64,000 bases of DNA from a virus, in the IMG/VR virus record IMGVR_UViG_3300044846_005309, positions 55,784 through 119,783 of that record; one strand, given 5' to 3'. The notes beneath the pieces were generated by a model. That model was not told the DNA's origin, searched no databases, and saw only the letters and a list, made by a program, of their open reading frames with translations. Both the position numbers and the translations under genes were made by a program. How positions within the stretch are numbered: the stretch's first letter is position 1; each line of letters opens with the position of its first letter. This document shows, one piece after another, positions 55,781 to 64,000 of the stretch.

Positions 55781-58165
55781 TTAAGCTTGTAAAAGCTCGT
55801 TAAAGTCTTGAGAAGTTTTGGTTGCATAGAAATTTACTAAGATAAACTCAGCAGTACGTACTGGTTTAATATAAATGTCGACCACCATTGTGTTATCGTC
55901 AATTACATTAGCAGTATTGTTTGTTTCATTGCATACAATGAGATAATCGTAAAGACCTTGTGTATTTTTAGCTGTTTCAAAGAGAGGGGACAGAGTATTT
56001 ACCGTGCGACTACGTGTGAATGTAGTGTTAGGTTCGAATACAAAGTATCTCATTGTGCGTAGGGTAGCCTTTTCCAGATAAAGGAATAGACGGCGTACGT
56101 TAATGCGATCAAATGCACTCGGAGCTTTTAGTAAGGTCTTTTGACCGAATACTGTATAGCCTTCGTTAGGGAAGAACACTACAGGATTTAGAGAGATCTT
56201 ATAAAGCAAGTCACGCTGTTTCTGCTGCGGGTTAACACCTAGATCAGTTAAGCCGTTAATAACGCCACGAGTTAGACCAGCTGGTGCAACCCATGGGTAT
56301 GATAGAGCGTCACTAGCTGTCATCATTGCTGCAGCATAACCAGAGAACGGTACCCATACATTCTTTGAAGTAAAGATATCGTTAATCTTGGCCCAGTTTG
56401 CATAAGCTGTAGCATAGCTTGTATTGTATGCTGTATAGCTATTGCGTAATGGCCAATATATGTTTTGGGAGAAGTTCTTTGACTTATCGTCAAGGGTCTT
56501 ATAATTTTCCCCGGTAACGAAAATCTGACGTAGTGGGTCAGAAATGAATAAGCAATCCTTACGACGGTTTCTTGTAAAGCTTTCAAACTGAGCGGTAATA
56601 GTATTCCAGTTATCAAGTAATACACTTGTTGTTACTGGGTTACCGTTCGAAGCTGTAAGAGCGTTAACGTAACTTTGTAGGGTAGCACTTACAACTGTAT
56701 CGTCGAAGTCTGCTGTGCCCGCTGCAACTGTTGTTGCAGCAATTGTTGAAAGACCGCCGTCGACTACTAGATCAATGTCAACTACATCAGTATTTTCAGC
56801 TAGATTAAGAACGTAATCAAGCTTTGTGCTTACAGTACCAATAACTTTATTTTGATTGGTTGGTAGAGTTTCTGCATAGGTACCAACTGCATATAGGTTA
56901 TTAGCTGGTTTAAAGGAGCCTACGGTGAGATAAGCAGAAGCTTGAGTATAGAATGTGTAGTCCGGATCTGCGCTAGTAGAATTAGTAATAGTAGAGATTG
57001 TTGTATCCTTAAAGACTCTTACTCTCTTTGTTGAATTACCATTTGCATCCAGCCATACAGTCTTATCAGAAATGTTTGGATTTACTAATACTTGCAGATT
57101 GTTTGAATTGTCATTTGTAGCGGTCTGCAAGAAGAATGAAATTGGCTGACCACCTTGTTGATCCTGTACAGTGCGTTGACTATAAAGAGATCCGGTATAA
57201 CCTTCCTGTAGAACATACTGTAAAGTAGTAGTAGTTGGTGAGAAAGGAGAAGGACGTACACGGAAAAGTGATAAGATTAATGTATCACTATAACCTGATG
57301 CTGCGATATTGAATGTAGGAAGATCTTCAACGTCTTTGGATAAGCTGTTAATATTTGAAGTATATGTAGCGCTTAACGAGAAACCAATACGGTTATCAGG
57401 TATAAAAGTATAATTTTGATTAGAAGCTAAAGCATTGTCTGAGAAGTAGTTTGAGCCTACTGACCAAATATGGCCTGCATCATCATAGTCGGTAGCAGGG
57501 TTATTACTGTAACTATCTCCAATATTGAGGTAGTAACCTTCAAACTTTTCGTTAATAGTGGTCTTGGCTTTGTTAAGTACGATTAAACCTGCAGCACTTA
57601 AGGAGTTTAATGCTCCGTTACCGGAAACAATAAAACTACTTAAACCAACGTTACCGGTAGTTGCCTTCCAGGTAAAATTACCCTGGGCAATACTTTGATA
57701 TTGGGTTTCGGTAAGCTTTACCAGGGCAGGCTCTCCGAAATAGTAACCTTGAGCAGAGCTTAATGGAACAGTACCCGCTACTGCACCGGAAGCAGGGTAG
57801 GTCGAAATTTCACTAGCAGCAGGAACTGCAACTACTGGATAAGCAAGAGCGCTGTATTCGCTAGCTGTACCTTCGCCACCTGCGGCGCCGTAAGGCAAGC
57901 GGGCGACTTTTACAGTAGGATTGCCACCGTTAGTAAGAAGCTGTCTTACTGTGTAATAAAAATAGCGTTCAGCCGCATTGGTTGGTGTGCCGTAGATTTG
58001 TTCGAAATCTGTAAGAGAGGTGAGCTCAACAATCTCATAAGTAGGGCCCTGAGGGGCAAAACCTGTGATAAGCACATTTGTGCCGGCTGGTGTAATTGCT
58101 CTTGTAGAAAGATCGATTTCACGAACTTCTACACCTGGGGAATTAATAGTGCGTACGTTTGCCAT
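55781..58165 (-). CDS. 18: Tail sheath protein (gp18-like)
   Basis: 794 aa: the N-terminus TINSPGVEVREIDLSTRAITPAGTNVLITGFAPQGP is the sheath signature, followed by a large insertion-rich middle. The conserved C-terminal core is VRRLFLYLEKATLRTMRYFVFEPNTTFTRSRTVNTLSPLFETAKNTQGLYDYLIVCNETNNTANVIDDNTMVVDIYIKPV in pieces. T4 gp18 is 659 aa, so about 130 residues of extra domain are exposed. It contracts during injection. Confidence 0.95.
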   Translation of the reverse strand: MANVRTINSPGVEVREIDLSTRAITPAGTNVLITGFAPQGPTYEIVELTSLTDFEQIYGTPTNAAERYFYYTVRQLLTNGGNPTVKVARLPYGAAGGEGTASEYSALAYPVVAVPAASEISTYPASGAVAGTVPLSSAQGYYFGEPALVKLTETQYQSIAQGNFTWKATTGNVGLSSFIVSGNGALNSLSAAGLIVLNKAKTTINEKFEGYYLNIGDSYSNNPATDYDDAGHIWSVGSNYFSDNALASNQNYTFIPDNRIGFSLSATYTSNINSLSKDVEDLPTFNIAASGYSDTLILSLFRVRPSPFSPTTTTLQYVLQEGYTGSLYSQRTVQDQQGGQPISFFLQTATNDNSNNLQVLVNPNISDKTVWLDANGNSTKRVRVFKDTTISTITNSTSADPDYTFYTQASAYLTVGSFKPANNLYAVGTYAETLPTNQNKVIGTVSTKLDYVLNLAENTDVVDIDLVVDGGLSTIAATTVAAGTADFDDTVVSATLQSYVNALTASNGNPVTTSVLLDNWNTITAQFESFTRNRRKDCLFISDPLRQIFVTGENYKTLDDKSKNFSQNIYWPLRNSYTAYNTSYATAYANWAKINDIFTSKNVWVPFSGYAAAMMTASDALSYPWVAPAGLTRGVINGLTDLGVNPQQKQRDLLYKISLNPVVFFPNEGYTVFGQKTLLKAPSAFDRINVRRLFLYLEKATLRTMRYFVFEPNTTFTRSRTVNTLSPLFETAKNTQGLYDYLIVCNETNNTANVIDDNTMVVDIYIKPVRTAEFILVNFYATKTSQDFNELLQA

Positions 58166-58215
58166 AGTAGGTAATACTATTATTTACTATTTTTAGACTT
58201 GATTTTTGCTTTTTT

Positions 58216-58794
58216 TTATAACAATTTGACATCTAGCTGCCCAAAAACAAACGTAAAAGAAGATTCAATTTGTTCCCCGTCTCTATAGCTATAGCCGATT
58301 TCCCCTAAACCTGTGATAAACGCCCCGGAGTAATCAAATTGTATTTTTTTATTATTATACTCGTCCAATCCGTATACTGTTATATTGGTTTTATAGCTTG
58401 TAGTGGTGTTGCCATCTGGATCTGGAATATTGCTAAAATTATATGAACTGTTTTTACTATCATTAATTAAATTAAGCCATTTCCACAAAACCCACCAATT
58501 ACTATAATAGTTGTCTATAGTAAAATTAACAGTTACCGCACCATAGGCCGGTCTTGCATAACTAGTAAATTTAGCGCCTTGTCCGCCGTACGGTGTATCT
58601 ACTTCTGGTATAGCAATTGTAGGTACAACACTTCCGTAGACTGAATACTGTAGACTATCTAGATTTAGATAGTCAGTATTTCTATCTCCAGGACTAACTT
58701 TATTAATCTCTTTAAGTACGTTCGGTAAATTTAAGACAAGCAGAAACTTGTCTTTTCTATTTTTATTAAGAATCGATTGCTGAATAGCGCTCAT
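58216..58794 (-). CDS. Tail tube-fold protein upstream of the sheath gene
   Basis: 192 aa: FLLVLNLPNVLKEINKVSPGD, SVVPTIAIPEVDTPYGGQGAKFTSYARPAYGAVTVNFTIDNYYSNWWVLWKWLNL, FDYSGAFITGLGEIGYSYRDGEQIESSFTFVFGQLDVKLL. The order of blocks follows the tube fold. It may be a tail terminator or tube-related protein. Overlaps the glycine-rich gene by 4 nt. Confidence 0.62.
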   Translation of the reverse strand: MSAIQQSILNKNRKDKFLLVLNLPNVLKEINKVSPGDRNTDYLNLDSLQYSVYGSVVPTIAIPEVDTPYGGQGAKFTSYARPAYGAVTVNFTIDNYYSNWWVLWKWLNLINDSKNSSYNFSNIPDPDGNTTTSYKTNITVYGLDEYNNKKIQFDYSGAFITGLGEIGYSYRDGEQIESSFTFVFGQLDVKLL

Positions 58795-60731
58795 TCATTA
58801 ATTTTATTGGCTCTTTCAATAGGGGTATTTCTTGAAGAAGATTTAAAATTATTTATAGCTCTATTAAAAGCACTATAAAATTCATTTACCGGAGTTACGT
58901 TTTTCATTGGCCCCTTCGTTCTCGGTGTTTTTGCAGGTACAATTTGACCACCCGGGGAAGGTACTAAAGCAGTAGATGGTTCAATAGCAAGTTGCTGTTC
59001 CGGCTCTGCTTGTGGCGCTTGTTTTGGTTGTTCCCCGCTAGCATGCTGCACAATTGCTTGAGCTTGAGCTTCTGCTTGATTAATTATTTGTACAACCTGT
59101 TCTGGGCTTTTTGAAGAAGCAGCTTCTAGCGCTTCTTTAAGACGTGCTTCAAGTTCTTTTATTTCTCTATTAAGAGCTGCTCTTTCTCTTGCCAATGCTT
59201 TTTGGCTAGGGTCATTTCCTTTCACTTTTTGCGCACCGCCACCCCCACCCCCGCCACCGCCGCCCCCTCCGCCTCCTCCTCCACCACCACCGCCTCCTCC
59301 ACCGCCTCCGCCTTCAGGTATAGGGTTAGAAGGTGCAGTAACCGTTTGAGCTGCTGCATTTGCAGTAGCTACAGCTCGATTAAGAACTTGTACAATTTGT
59401 CGAGTGTTATTATTTTGAGCAGCTCTACGTGCTTGTTCAAGCATTGTTCTTAAAGATTGTACTCGTTGGCGGAGTTCTGTTAATTGTTGCTGCGTTATAA
59501 TCGCGCGTTTTCTGCCATAACCACCTCCGCCGCCTCCACCACCTCCGCCTCCACCTCCGCCCCCGCCTCCACCGTGTACACTTATATTTATACCACCCGG
59601 GCCATAACCACCCGGGCCATAACCACCCGGGCCTGGTCCAGGGCCTGGCGTCGGGCTGGGTGGGTTGCCGGAATAACCGCCAGATAAACTACCTGTGCCG
59701 GTTCCACCACCACCACCCCCACCACCAAATCTATTAAGAGCTGCCTTAATTAAAGGCACAACTGCAGTACCTGCGGGCCCAAATGCGATAGCTCCGATAG
59801 CAGCCCAAGGACCGTATTTACCTACCCATTTACTTAAACGGCCAAGAGCTCCGGCTCCTATAGTCTTTACCCCGCTCCAGGTATCTTTTGCTACTTTTTC
59901 TAGACCTCTTCCGAGACTTTTTGCGCCACGACCAAGACTTCTAGCTGCGCTGCTAGCAGCATTTTTTATACCTTGCCAGACACCCTCTTCGTGAGTATTT
60001 TCATCAAATAAATAGAGGTCTTGATATGCTTCAAGTAAAACTTTCGGGGAGTATATTTCATTAACATGCTCTGTAATAATATTTGTGTCTCCATTAGAAT
60101 CAACAAATTCTTGTAGTTTTCTTATAGAGACTATATCCCCAGTTTCATAAAAATGTTTTACACATTCATTAATAATAATTTCTTCTATAGTAGTTTCACC
60201 AACAGGGGTAGAAGAAGAATATTTTTTTATGATTTGATTAATTGCATTTGTATCATTAGTACTAGCTGCTTGCTGTAATTCAGCTAAAGCTTTAGGATTT
60301 GTTTTAGCAATTTGCTGTACAAGAGTGTCAATTACTGAAGGTAATTCGTTTTGCGGAATTTGCTGGGCAGCTTGCTGTATAGTTTCAGTGCCTTGTTGAG
60401 CTGGCTGCTGACCAGCCTGCTGAGCAGGGGCTGCTTGCTGAGCTTGAGCTGGAGCTGCTTGTTGAGGTGCTTGCTGTGCTGGTTGCTGGGCAGGGGCTGC
60501 TTGTTGGGCTGGTTGTTGAGCTTGAGCCGGAGCTGCTTGCTGGGCAGGCTGCTGAGCCGGAACTGCTTGTTGAGCTGGTTGGGCAGCAGGAGCAGGAGCA
60601 CCTGAAGCAACTGGTGCTTCAGTCAGATAACTTTCAACTAAAGAACTAATATAACTATAATTTTGCTCCGCCATCCAGTTTTGGAATCTAGCAAGCTCAT
60701 ATTTCTCTTGAAGAGGGCCCAAGTTTTTCAT
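58791..60731 (-). CDS. Low-complexity virion-associated protein with Ala/Gln repeats and polyglycine tracts
   Basis: 646 aa. After a helical start (PLQEKYELARFQNWMAEQN) come about 100 residues of PAQQ/AQQPAQQAAPA repeats, a helical domain (SVIDTLVQQIAKTNPKALAEL) and a membrane-active-looking stretch (WAAIGAIAFGPAGTAVVPLIKAALNRF). A Gly/Pro-rich region and two long Gly runs (the second about 25 residues) separated by helices lead to AREKAALNREIKELEARL-type coiled coils. No family recognised. Position between the nucleotidyltransferase and sheath genes suggests a structural or ejected protein. Confidence 0.7.
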   Translation of the reverse strand: MKNLGPLQEKYELARFQNWMAEQNYSYISSLVESYLTEAPVASGAPAPAAQPAQQAVPAQQPAQQAAPAQAQQPAQQAAPAQQPAQQAPQQAAPAQAQQAAPAQQAGQQPAQQGTETIQQAAQQIPQNELPSVIDTLVQQIAKTNPKALAELQQAASTNDTNAINQIIKKYSSSTPVGETTIEEIIINECVKHFYETGDIVSIRKLQEFVDSNGDTNIITEHVNEIYSPKVLLEAYQDLYLFDENTHEEGVWQGIKNAASSAARSLGRGAKSLGRGLEKVAKDTWSGVKTIGAGALGRLSKWVGKYGPWAAIGAIAFGPAGTAVVPLIKAALNRFGGGGGGGGTGTGSLSGGYSGNPPSPTPGPGPGPGGYGPGGYGPGGINISVHGGGGGGGGGGGGGGGGGGYGRKRAIITQQQLTELRQRVQSLRTMLEQARRAAQNNNTRQIVQVLNRAVATANAAAQTVTAPSNPIPEGGGGGGGGGGGGGGGGGGGGGGGGGGAQKVKGNDPSQKALARERAALNREIKELEARLKEALEAASSKSPEQVVQIINQAEAQAQAIVQHASGEQPKQAPQAEPEQQLAIEPSTALVPSPGGQIVPAKTPRTKGPMKNVTPVNEFYSAFNRAINNFKSSSRNTPIERANKINE

Positions 60732-60734
60732 GTG

Positions 60735-61784
60735 TTAATATTTACGTAAATAGTAGCTATTTGTTTGAGAATTAAATCCAATCTCTATGTTGCTTGTACT
60801 TAATTTGCGTGGCAGTTTGGATCTATCTAAGTTGTAACGGTTAATTATTTCTTCTGCCTTTGCATTAGATATAGGTGTTATAGAATTATGTTGTTCTTTC
60901 TTTCTATGAATAACATCAATATCATCTCCGAGTTTATGCATTTGCGCGACGACCCCTATACTCTTTCTATTTGGATCTGTTAAGCGCCTATCCCAGGATC
61001 CCATTTTTCTATGATGCGGTCCGCGTTTTGTCGACATTTTTAAAAAATTCTTAAACGTGTCAACCATTTCTTTCTGAACACTATCTAGAGAAAGCTCTTG
61101 GTCTTTTTTAGCAAGAACCCCTTTTACTAACCTTTCCACGTCTCCGGATCTTCTAAGCTCTTTAAAAGCTAGATTCTCAGGGGAAAATTCTCCGCCTTTC
61201 TCTAAGCCTACCTTACGAAAGTTTAAAAATTTTTCTTTAGCTTTTTCAGCACACTCTACATCGCAATCCGGGGTGAGAGCAAAATTAATCATGTCAAGCA
61301 TTGCCTGTTTTTTCTTATTAACCTGTTCAACATCTATATTTGCTTTCTCTTTTGTTGGCTTAGGTTCGGTTATCCATTCATTATTCTTTAACGAATATAC
61401 CCCTGTAGAATGATGTGGCTCGGACATATCCTGCACATATAATTCAACATCATACCCTTTAATTGTTATATCTCTAGTTGTATTCCAAACTGTTTTTTTA
61501 GCATTGAAATAGTCTTTCAATAATTCTTTATCGGCATTATATGTATCGTAATCTGTAATAATATGTAGATCGAAATCACTATATTTGGTATAATTGTAAT
61601 TAGCTAGCGATCCAGTTAAAGTAATATCCTCTATATCAACATCTACATCTATAAATTCTAAGAAAGCTTCTGCTATCTCTAAAAGTTTATCTTTAATTTC
61701 TGGCTTAAGAGTTTTGTTTATCCATATTTGTGGATTAAGTTCAGTATGAAACTCATAGGTTAAGTCTTTTGCAGACGGCAGCAT
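60735..61784 (-). CDS. Nucleotidyltransferase-fold protein
   Basis: 349 aa from ATG 61784 (MLPSAKDLTYEF). A polymerase-beta-type motif TLTGSLANYNYTKYSDFDLHII, with the GS...SDxD pattern, is followed by a third carboxylate in YDVELYVQD. Such proteins are widespread in large phages; whether they modify tRNA, proteins or small nucleotides is not known. The C-terminus is basic (KRGPHHRKMGSWDRRL). The start is chosen next to the palindromic TAAATATTTA promoter motif. Confidence 0.75.
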   Translation of the reverse strand: MLPSAKDLTYEFHTELNPQIWINKTLKPEIKDKLLEIAEAFLEFIDVDVDIEDITLTGSLANYNYTKYSDFDLHIITDYDTYNADKELLKDYFNAKKTVWNTTRDITIKGYDVELYVQDMSEPHHSTGVYSLKNNEWITEPKPTKEKANIDVEQVNKKKQAMLDMINFALTPDCDVECAEKAKEKFLNFRKVGLEKGGEFSPENLAFKELRRSGDVERLVKGVLAKKDQELSLDSVQKEMVDTFKNFLKMSTKRGPHHRKMGSWDRRLTDPNRKSIGVVAQMHKLGDDIDVIHRKKEQHNSITPISNAKAEEIINRYNLDRSKLPRKLSTSNIEIGFNSQTNSYYLRKY

Positions 61785-61790
61785 AGTAAG

Positions 61791-61800
61791 TAAATATTTA
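61791..61800. promoter_or_regulatory. Palindromic TAAATATTTA, candidate bidirectional late promoter
   Basis: The motif is self-complementary and sits in a 20-nt gap between divergent start codons (61784 minus, 61805 plus), about 5 nt from each ATG. One element could serve both genes. Confidence 0.45.
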
Positions 61801-61804
61801 CTGA

Positions 61805-62554
61805 ATGAGCCGATTTTTAAAGTTATTAGAAGAAGCAAAGATAGCTAATAACCCAGCTATCTATACTAAAAAACTAGATACTCTAATTAACTACTTAAAG
61901 GATAAAGAAAAAGTATTACTACTTACAACCAGTAACCGTTGGGAAGGCGACAAGGAGCAACCTAAGAGTACACAACTAGCAGAGTTTGTTAAAAAAGAAG
62001 TCGGTAACAATGCAGAATTAATTGACGTAAGCAAACTTACAATATATTGCTGTGAGGGTAATGTGAGTAAAATGGACGGTAATAATTGTGGAGTTAAAGA
62101 CGCAGCTTTAAAAGACAAAGAAAAAAACCCTACCGGGGATCACCGTTGCTGGGCATCTATAAACAATAAAGATGATGAATTATGGAAAGTATCTAAACCT
62201 TTATTTGAAGCTGATGCTGTAATATTTTTTGTGAGTGTGCGCTGGGGACAAGCTAATAGTGTTTATCAAAAATTAATTGAACGTCTAAACTGGATAGAGA
62301 ATAGACATACAACTTTAGAAGAAGATAATATAATAGAAGGTAAAGACGCTGGTATTGTAGTTATAGGTCAAAACTGGAACGGTACAGCTGTCTTAGATAC
62401 CCAGAAAAAAGTATTAGACTTTTACGGCTTTAACGTGCCTGATGAGTTAAGCTTTAACTGGCAATATACCGACGATACTTTAGATGAAACTCAAGAGAGC
62501 TATAAAAAAGCTCCAGAAGCGTTTGAAAAGTCTTTCGACATTAAACTGAAGTAA
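61805..62554 (+). CDS. Flavodoxin-like NAD(P)H-dependent FMN reductase family protein
   Basis: 249 aa. VLLLTTSNRWEGDKEQPKSTQLAEFVKKEVG starts a flavodoxin fold with an FMN phosphate loop. A Cys-rich segment (YCCEGN, NCGVKD, HRCW) and ADAVIFFVSVRWGQANSVYQKLIERLNW match iron-sulfur flavoprotein/FMN_red proteins, then GIVVIGQNWNG. It could shuttle electrons; a link to the bilin enzymes, which need ferredoxin, is only speculative. Convergent with the next gene and overlapping it by 14 nt. Confidence 0.75.
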   Translation: MSRFLKLLEEAKIANNPAIYTKKLDTLINYLKDKEKVLLLTTSNRWEGDKEQPKSTQLAEFVKKEVGNNAELIDVSKLTIYCCEGNVSKMDGNNCGVKDAALKDKEKNPTGDHRCWASINNKDDELWKVSKPLFEADAVIFFVSVRWGQANSVYQKLIERLNWIENRHTTLEEDNIIEGKDAGIVVIGQNWNGTAVLDTQKKVLDFYGFNVPDELSFNWQYTDDTLDETQESYKKAPEAFEKSFDIKLK

Positions 62555-63233
62555 CTGGCCCGTAACGCTCTTCTATAATTTTCATATTGCGGGCATACGT
62601 AACTTGCTGGTTAGGATTAGCATTAACCGTTGACCCGCCTTCGTGAAAGATGGGGAACGGTCCCGCAACTTTATTAGTACCTACAACTCCGTCTAGTCTT
62701 ACTTCAGGCACTTGGTGTATACTGTACCCTGCATTGTACGCTCGAATGCAAAAATCAATATCTTCTCCACAGCCAGGGGTAAAAGTCTCATCAAGTAAAC
62801 CGACTTTGTTTATTACTTCTCTTTTAATAGCCGCGCAAAAGAAAAGCACCCAGGGCTTATGGCCTTGATAGCGTTTAATAAGCCCAGTAACTCCTGCTTT
62901 AGGGTGATTATTAAAAGGTTCAAGAAGTTGATCTAGCCAAGACTTATCAAATAAGACAGTATCGTTGTTAAGCAATATAACATAATCTCCAGTAGCAGCT
63001 GACATACCCATATTAACCGCTTTAGGGTACCCTAAAGGTTTAGGCCACTGAACCATATGAAAATGTTTATTTTTATACTCTGCTTCAAAAAGTACTTTTG
63101 TATAATCTGTACAGCCATTTGATACTATAATCACTTCCCCATCTGTCAAATCAGTATTATCTTTAACACTTTTAAGACATTTATTAAGAAGGTCCCAACG
63201 ATTGAGTGTTGGTATTACTATAGAAAATTTCAT
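62541..63233 (-). CDS. GT2 glycosyltransferase (paralogue of 31301)
   Basis: 230 aa: SIVIPTLNRWDLLNKCLKSV, VIIVSNGCTDYTKVLFE, VILLNNDTVL and TPGCGEDIDFCIRAYNAGYSIHQVPE. The GED-DFCIRA region is characteristic of rhamnosyl-type GT2 enzymes. It shares most blocks with the protein at 31301-31996, so the pair arose by duplication. Overlaps the upstream gene by 4 nt. Confidence 0.88.
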   Translation of the reverse strand: MKFSIVIPTLNRWDLLNKCLKSVKDNTDLTDGEVIIVSNGCTDYTKVLFEAEYKNKHFHMVQWPKPLGYPKAVNMGMSAATGDYVILLNNDTVLFDKSWLDQLLEPFNNHPKAGVTGLIKRYQGHKPWVLFFCAAIKREVINKVGLLDETFTPGCGEDIDFCIRAYNAGYSIHQVPEVRLDGVVGTNKVAGPFPIFHEGGSTVNANPNQQVTYARNMKIIEERYGPVTSV

Positions 63234-63808
63234 AGCTTGTAAGAGATACTATGAAAAAAGCTTCCTAATTTATTACAGGTAGCATACCAGACCCTACGGG
63301 AAAACCACCGATAGGGTTTAGTATGAAAAACATATTTGTTATACCAAACGTTATTTTGTCTTTCAATTTCTCCTGCCCAGTTTTTCTCTCTTTGTTTACG
63401 TTCTGTATTATCTTCTTTAGTAAACTCAAACAGTTCGATTCTGACAAGATTTCCTTCGTTAAATATTGCTTTAAATTCTACCCAGCAGTCATACTTGTCC
63501 TGCACGTCTATAATAGAATCATAAAAATATATTTCCCCGTGATACCCAATAGCTTGTAAATAAGGGTCTTTTGTTTCTAGACGTCCCATTCTATCAATCC
63601 ATTTTTTAGCTTTTGGATCTCCTTCTATCCATGTTTCAGTCTTATAGAGTTGTCTAAACAACTTACCGTCTTGTATAAAATAAGACCCCATTACATTATC
63701 TAAATCTTTGGTTTGAAAAATCCATGTGTTTTTATCAAGACCAAGAGCGATCATTTCTTCCGAATAAGGAAGATTGCCAGATACACTGATATTATCGAAC
63801 ATTCCCAT
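63230..63808 (-). CDS. Hypothetical phage protein (MGMFDNI family)
   Basis: 192 aa beginning MGMFDNISVSGNLPYSEEM, an opening seen in many phage proteins of unknown function. It contains GYHGEIYFYDSI and a basic C-terminus (KPYRWFSRRVWYATC). Likely late. Translationally coupled to the GT2 gene. Confidence 0.65.
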   Translation of the reverse strand: MGMFDNISVSGNLPYSEEMIALGLDKNTWIFQTKDLDNVMGSYFIQDGKLFRQLYKTETWIEGDPKAKKWIDRMGRLETKDPYLQAIGYHGEIYFYDSIIDVQDKYDCWVEFKAIFNEGNLVRIELFEFTKEDNTERKQREKNWAGEIERQNNVWYNKYVFHTKPYRWFSRRVWYATCNKLGSFFHSISYKL

Positions 63809-63854
63809 ATAAATATTTTAGTGTAATTTTTTAGAAAATCAATAAGTAATAACA

Positions 63855-64000
63855 ATGCATTCCAAGCAAAATAAAAAATTATTAGAAATGTATACATTGC
63901 TCAAAGAAGACAATGATACTGTTTCTGGGCTTGGAGGGGATTTTGTTGTCGAGGATAAAGCAGCTCTTGATTGGAAACAAGTAGGACTATACGAGCCGGA
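63855..64000 (+). CDS. Unknown protein, 3' truncated by the window
   Basis: An ATG at 63855 opens 48 codons to the window end (MHSKQNKKLLEMYTLLKEDN, then SGLGGDFVVEDKAALDW). A TAAGTAA element lies 5 nt upstream and the gene is divergent from the previous one. Too little is present to assign a function. Confidence 0.6.
   Translation, partial: MHSKQNKKLLEMYTLLKEDNDTVSGLGGDFVVEDKAALDWKQVGLYEP

Overview
The window is part of a large, AT-rich tailed-phage genome with a contractile tail and a T4-like replication module. The hallmark genes are recognisable by motif: gp46, gp43 DNA polymerase, UvsX, gp41 helicase, gp32, a probable gp45 clamp, Rnh, gp18 sheath, gp19 tube, gp5 spike, gp26-type hub proteins and a tape measure. 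Both edges cut through genes. The host is not proven. Phage-borne genes for a lipoprotein, an outer-membrane barrel and a PEP-CTERM protein point to a Gram-negative host with an exosortase. A heme oxygenase plus bilin reductase would suit a cyanobacterium or another bilin-using aquatic bacterium.

Layout. 1-3.6 kb: deoxysugar and glycosyltransferase genes, including a ColD-like dehydratase and a GT11 fucosyl/colitosyl-type transferase. 3.6-24.7 kb, plus strand: tightly packed replication, recombination and nucleotide genes. Inside this block, 9.2-12.3 kb holds a TGT-like transglycosylase (DpdA type), a formyltransferase (DpdN type), a P-loop kinase-like protein and QueF; FolE lies at 19.6 kb. 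24.7-34.3 kb: an RNA-rich region with 23 tRNA genes covering every amino acid except Phe, a one-piece tmRNA and several structured RNA candidates. Bilin reductase, heme oxygenase, methyltransferase, glycosyltransferase and secreted-protein genes are scattered among them. 34.3-37.7 kb: a GT11-like transferase, an outer-membrane protein, a GMP reductase and small genes. 37.7-61.8 kb, minus strand: four glycosyltransferase genes followed (upstream in transcription) by the baseplate, tape measure, tube, sheath and nucleotidyltransferase genes. 61.8-64 kb: a flavoprotein, another GT2 and hypothetical genes.

How the parts work together. The plus-strand block is the replisome. The deazaguanine genes next to the polymerase predict that phage DNA guanines are replaced by a 7-deazaguanine, most specifically formylated preQ1 (fdPreQ1). 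The tRNA/tmRNA block would supply and rescue translation. Heme oxygenase plus the bilin reductase would convert heme to a reduced bilin. About eleven glycosyltransferases, four of them collinear with tail genes, suggest glycosylation of the virion or the cell surface.

Regulatory signals. TTGACT-N16-CATTAT promoters sit in the RNA region. A recurrent TAA(A/G)TAT motif lies about 5-20 nt upstream of many late starts. Hairpins abut or cover the start codons of DNA polymerase and the HNH endonuclease. Strong intrinsic terminators separate the blocks.
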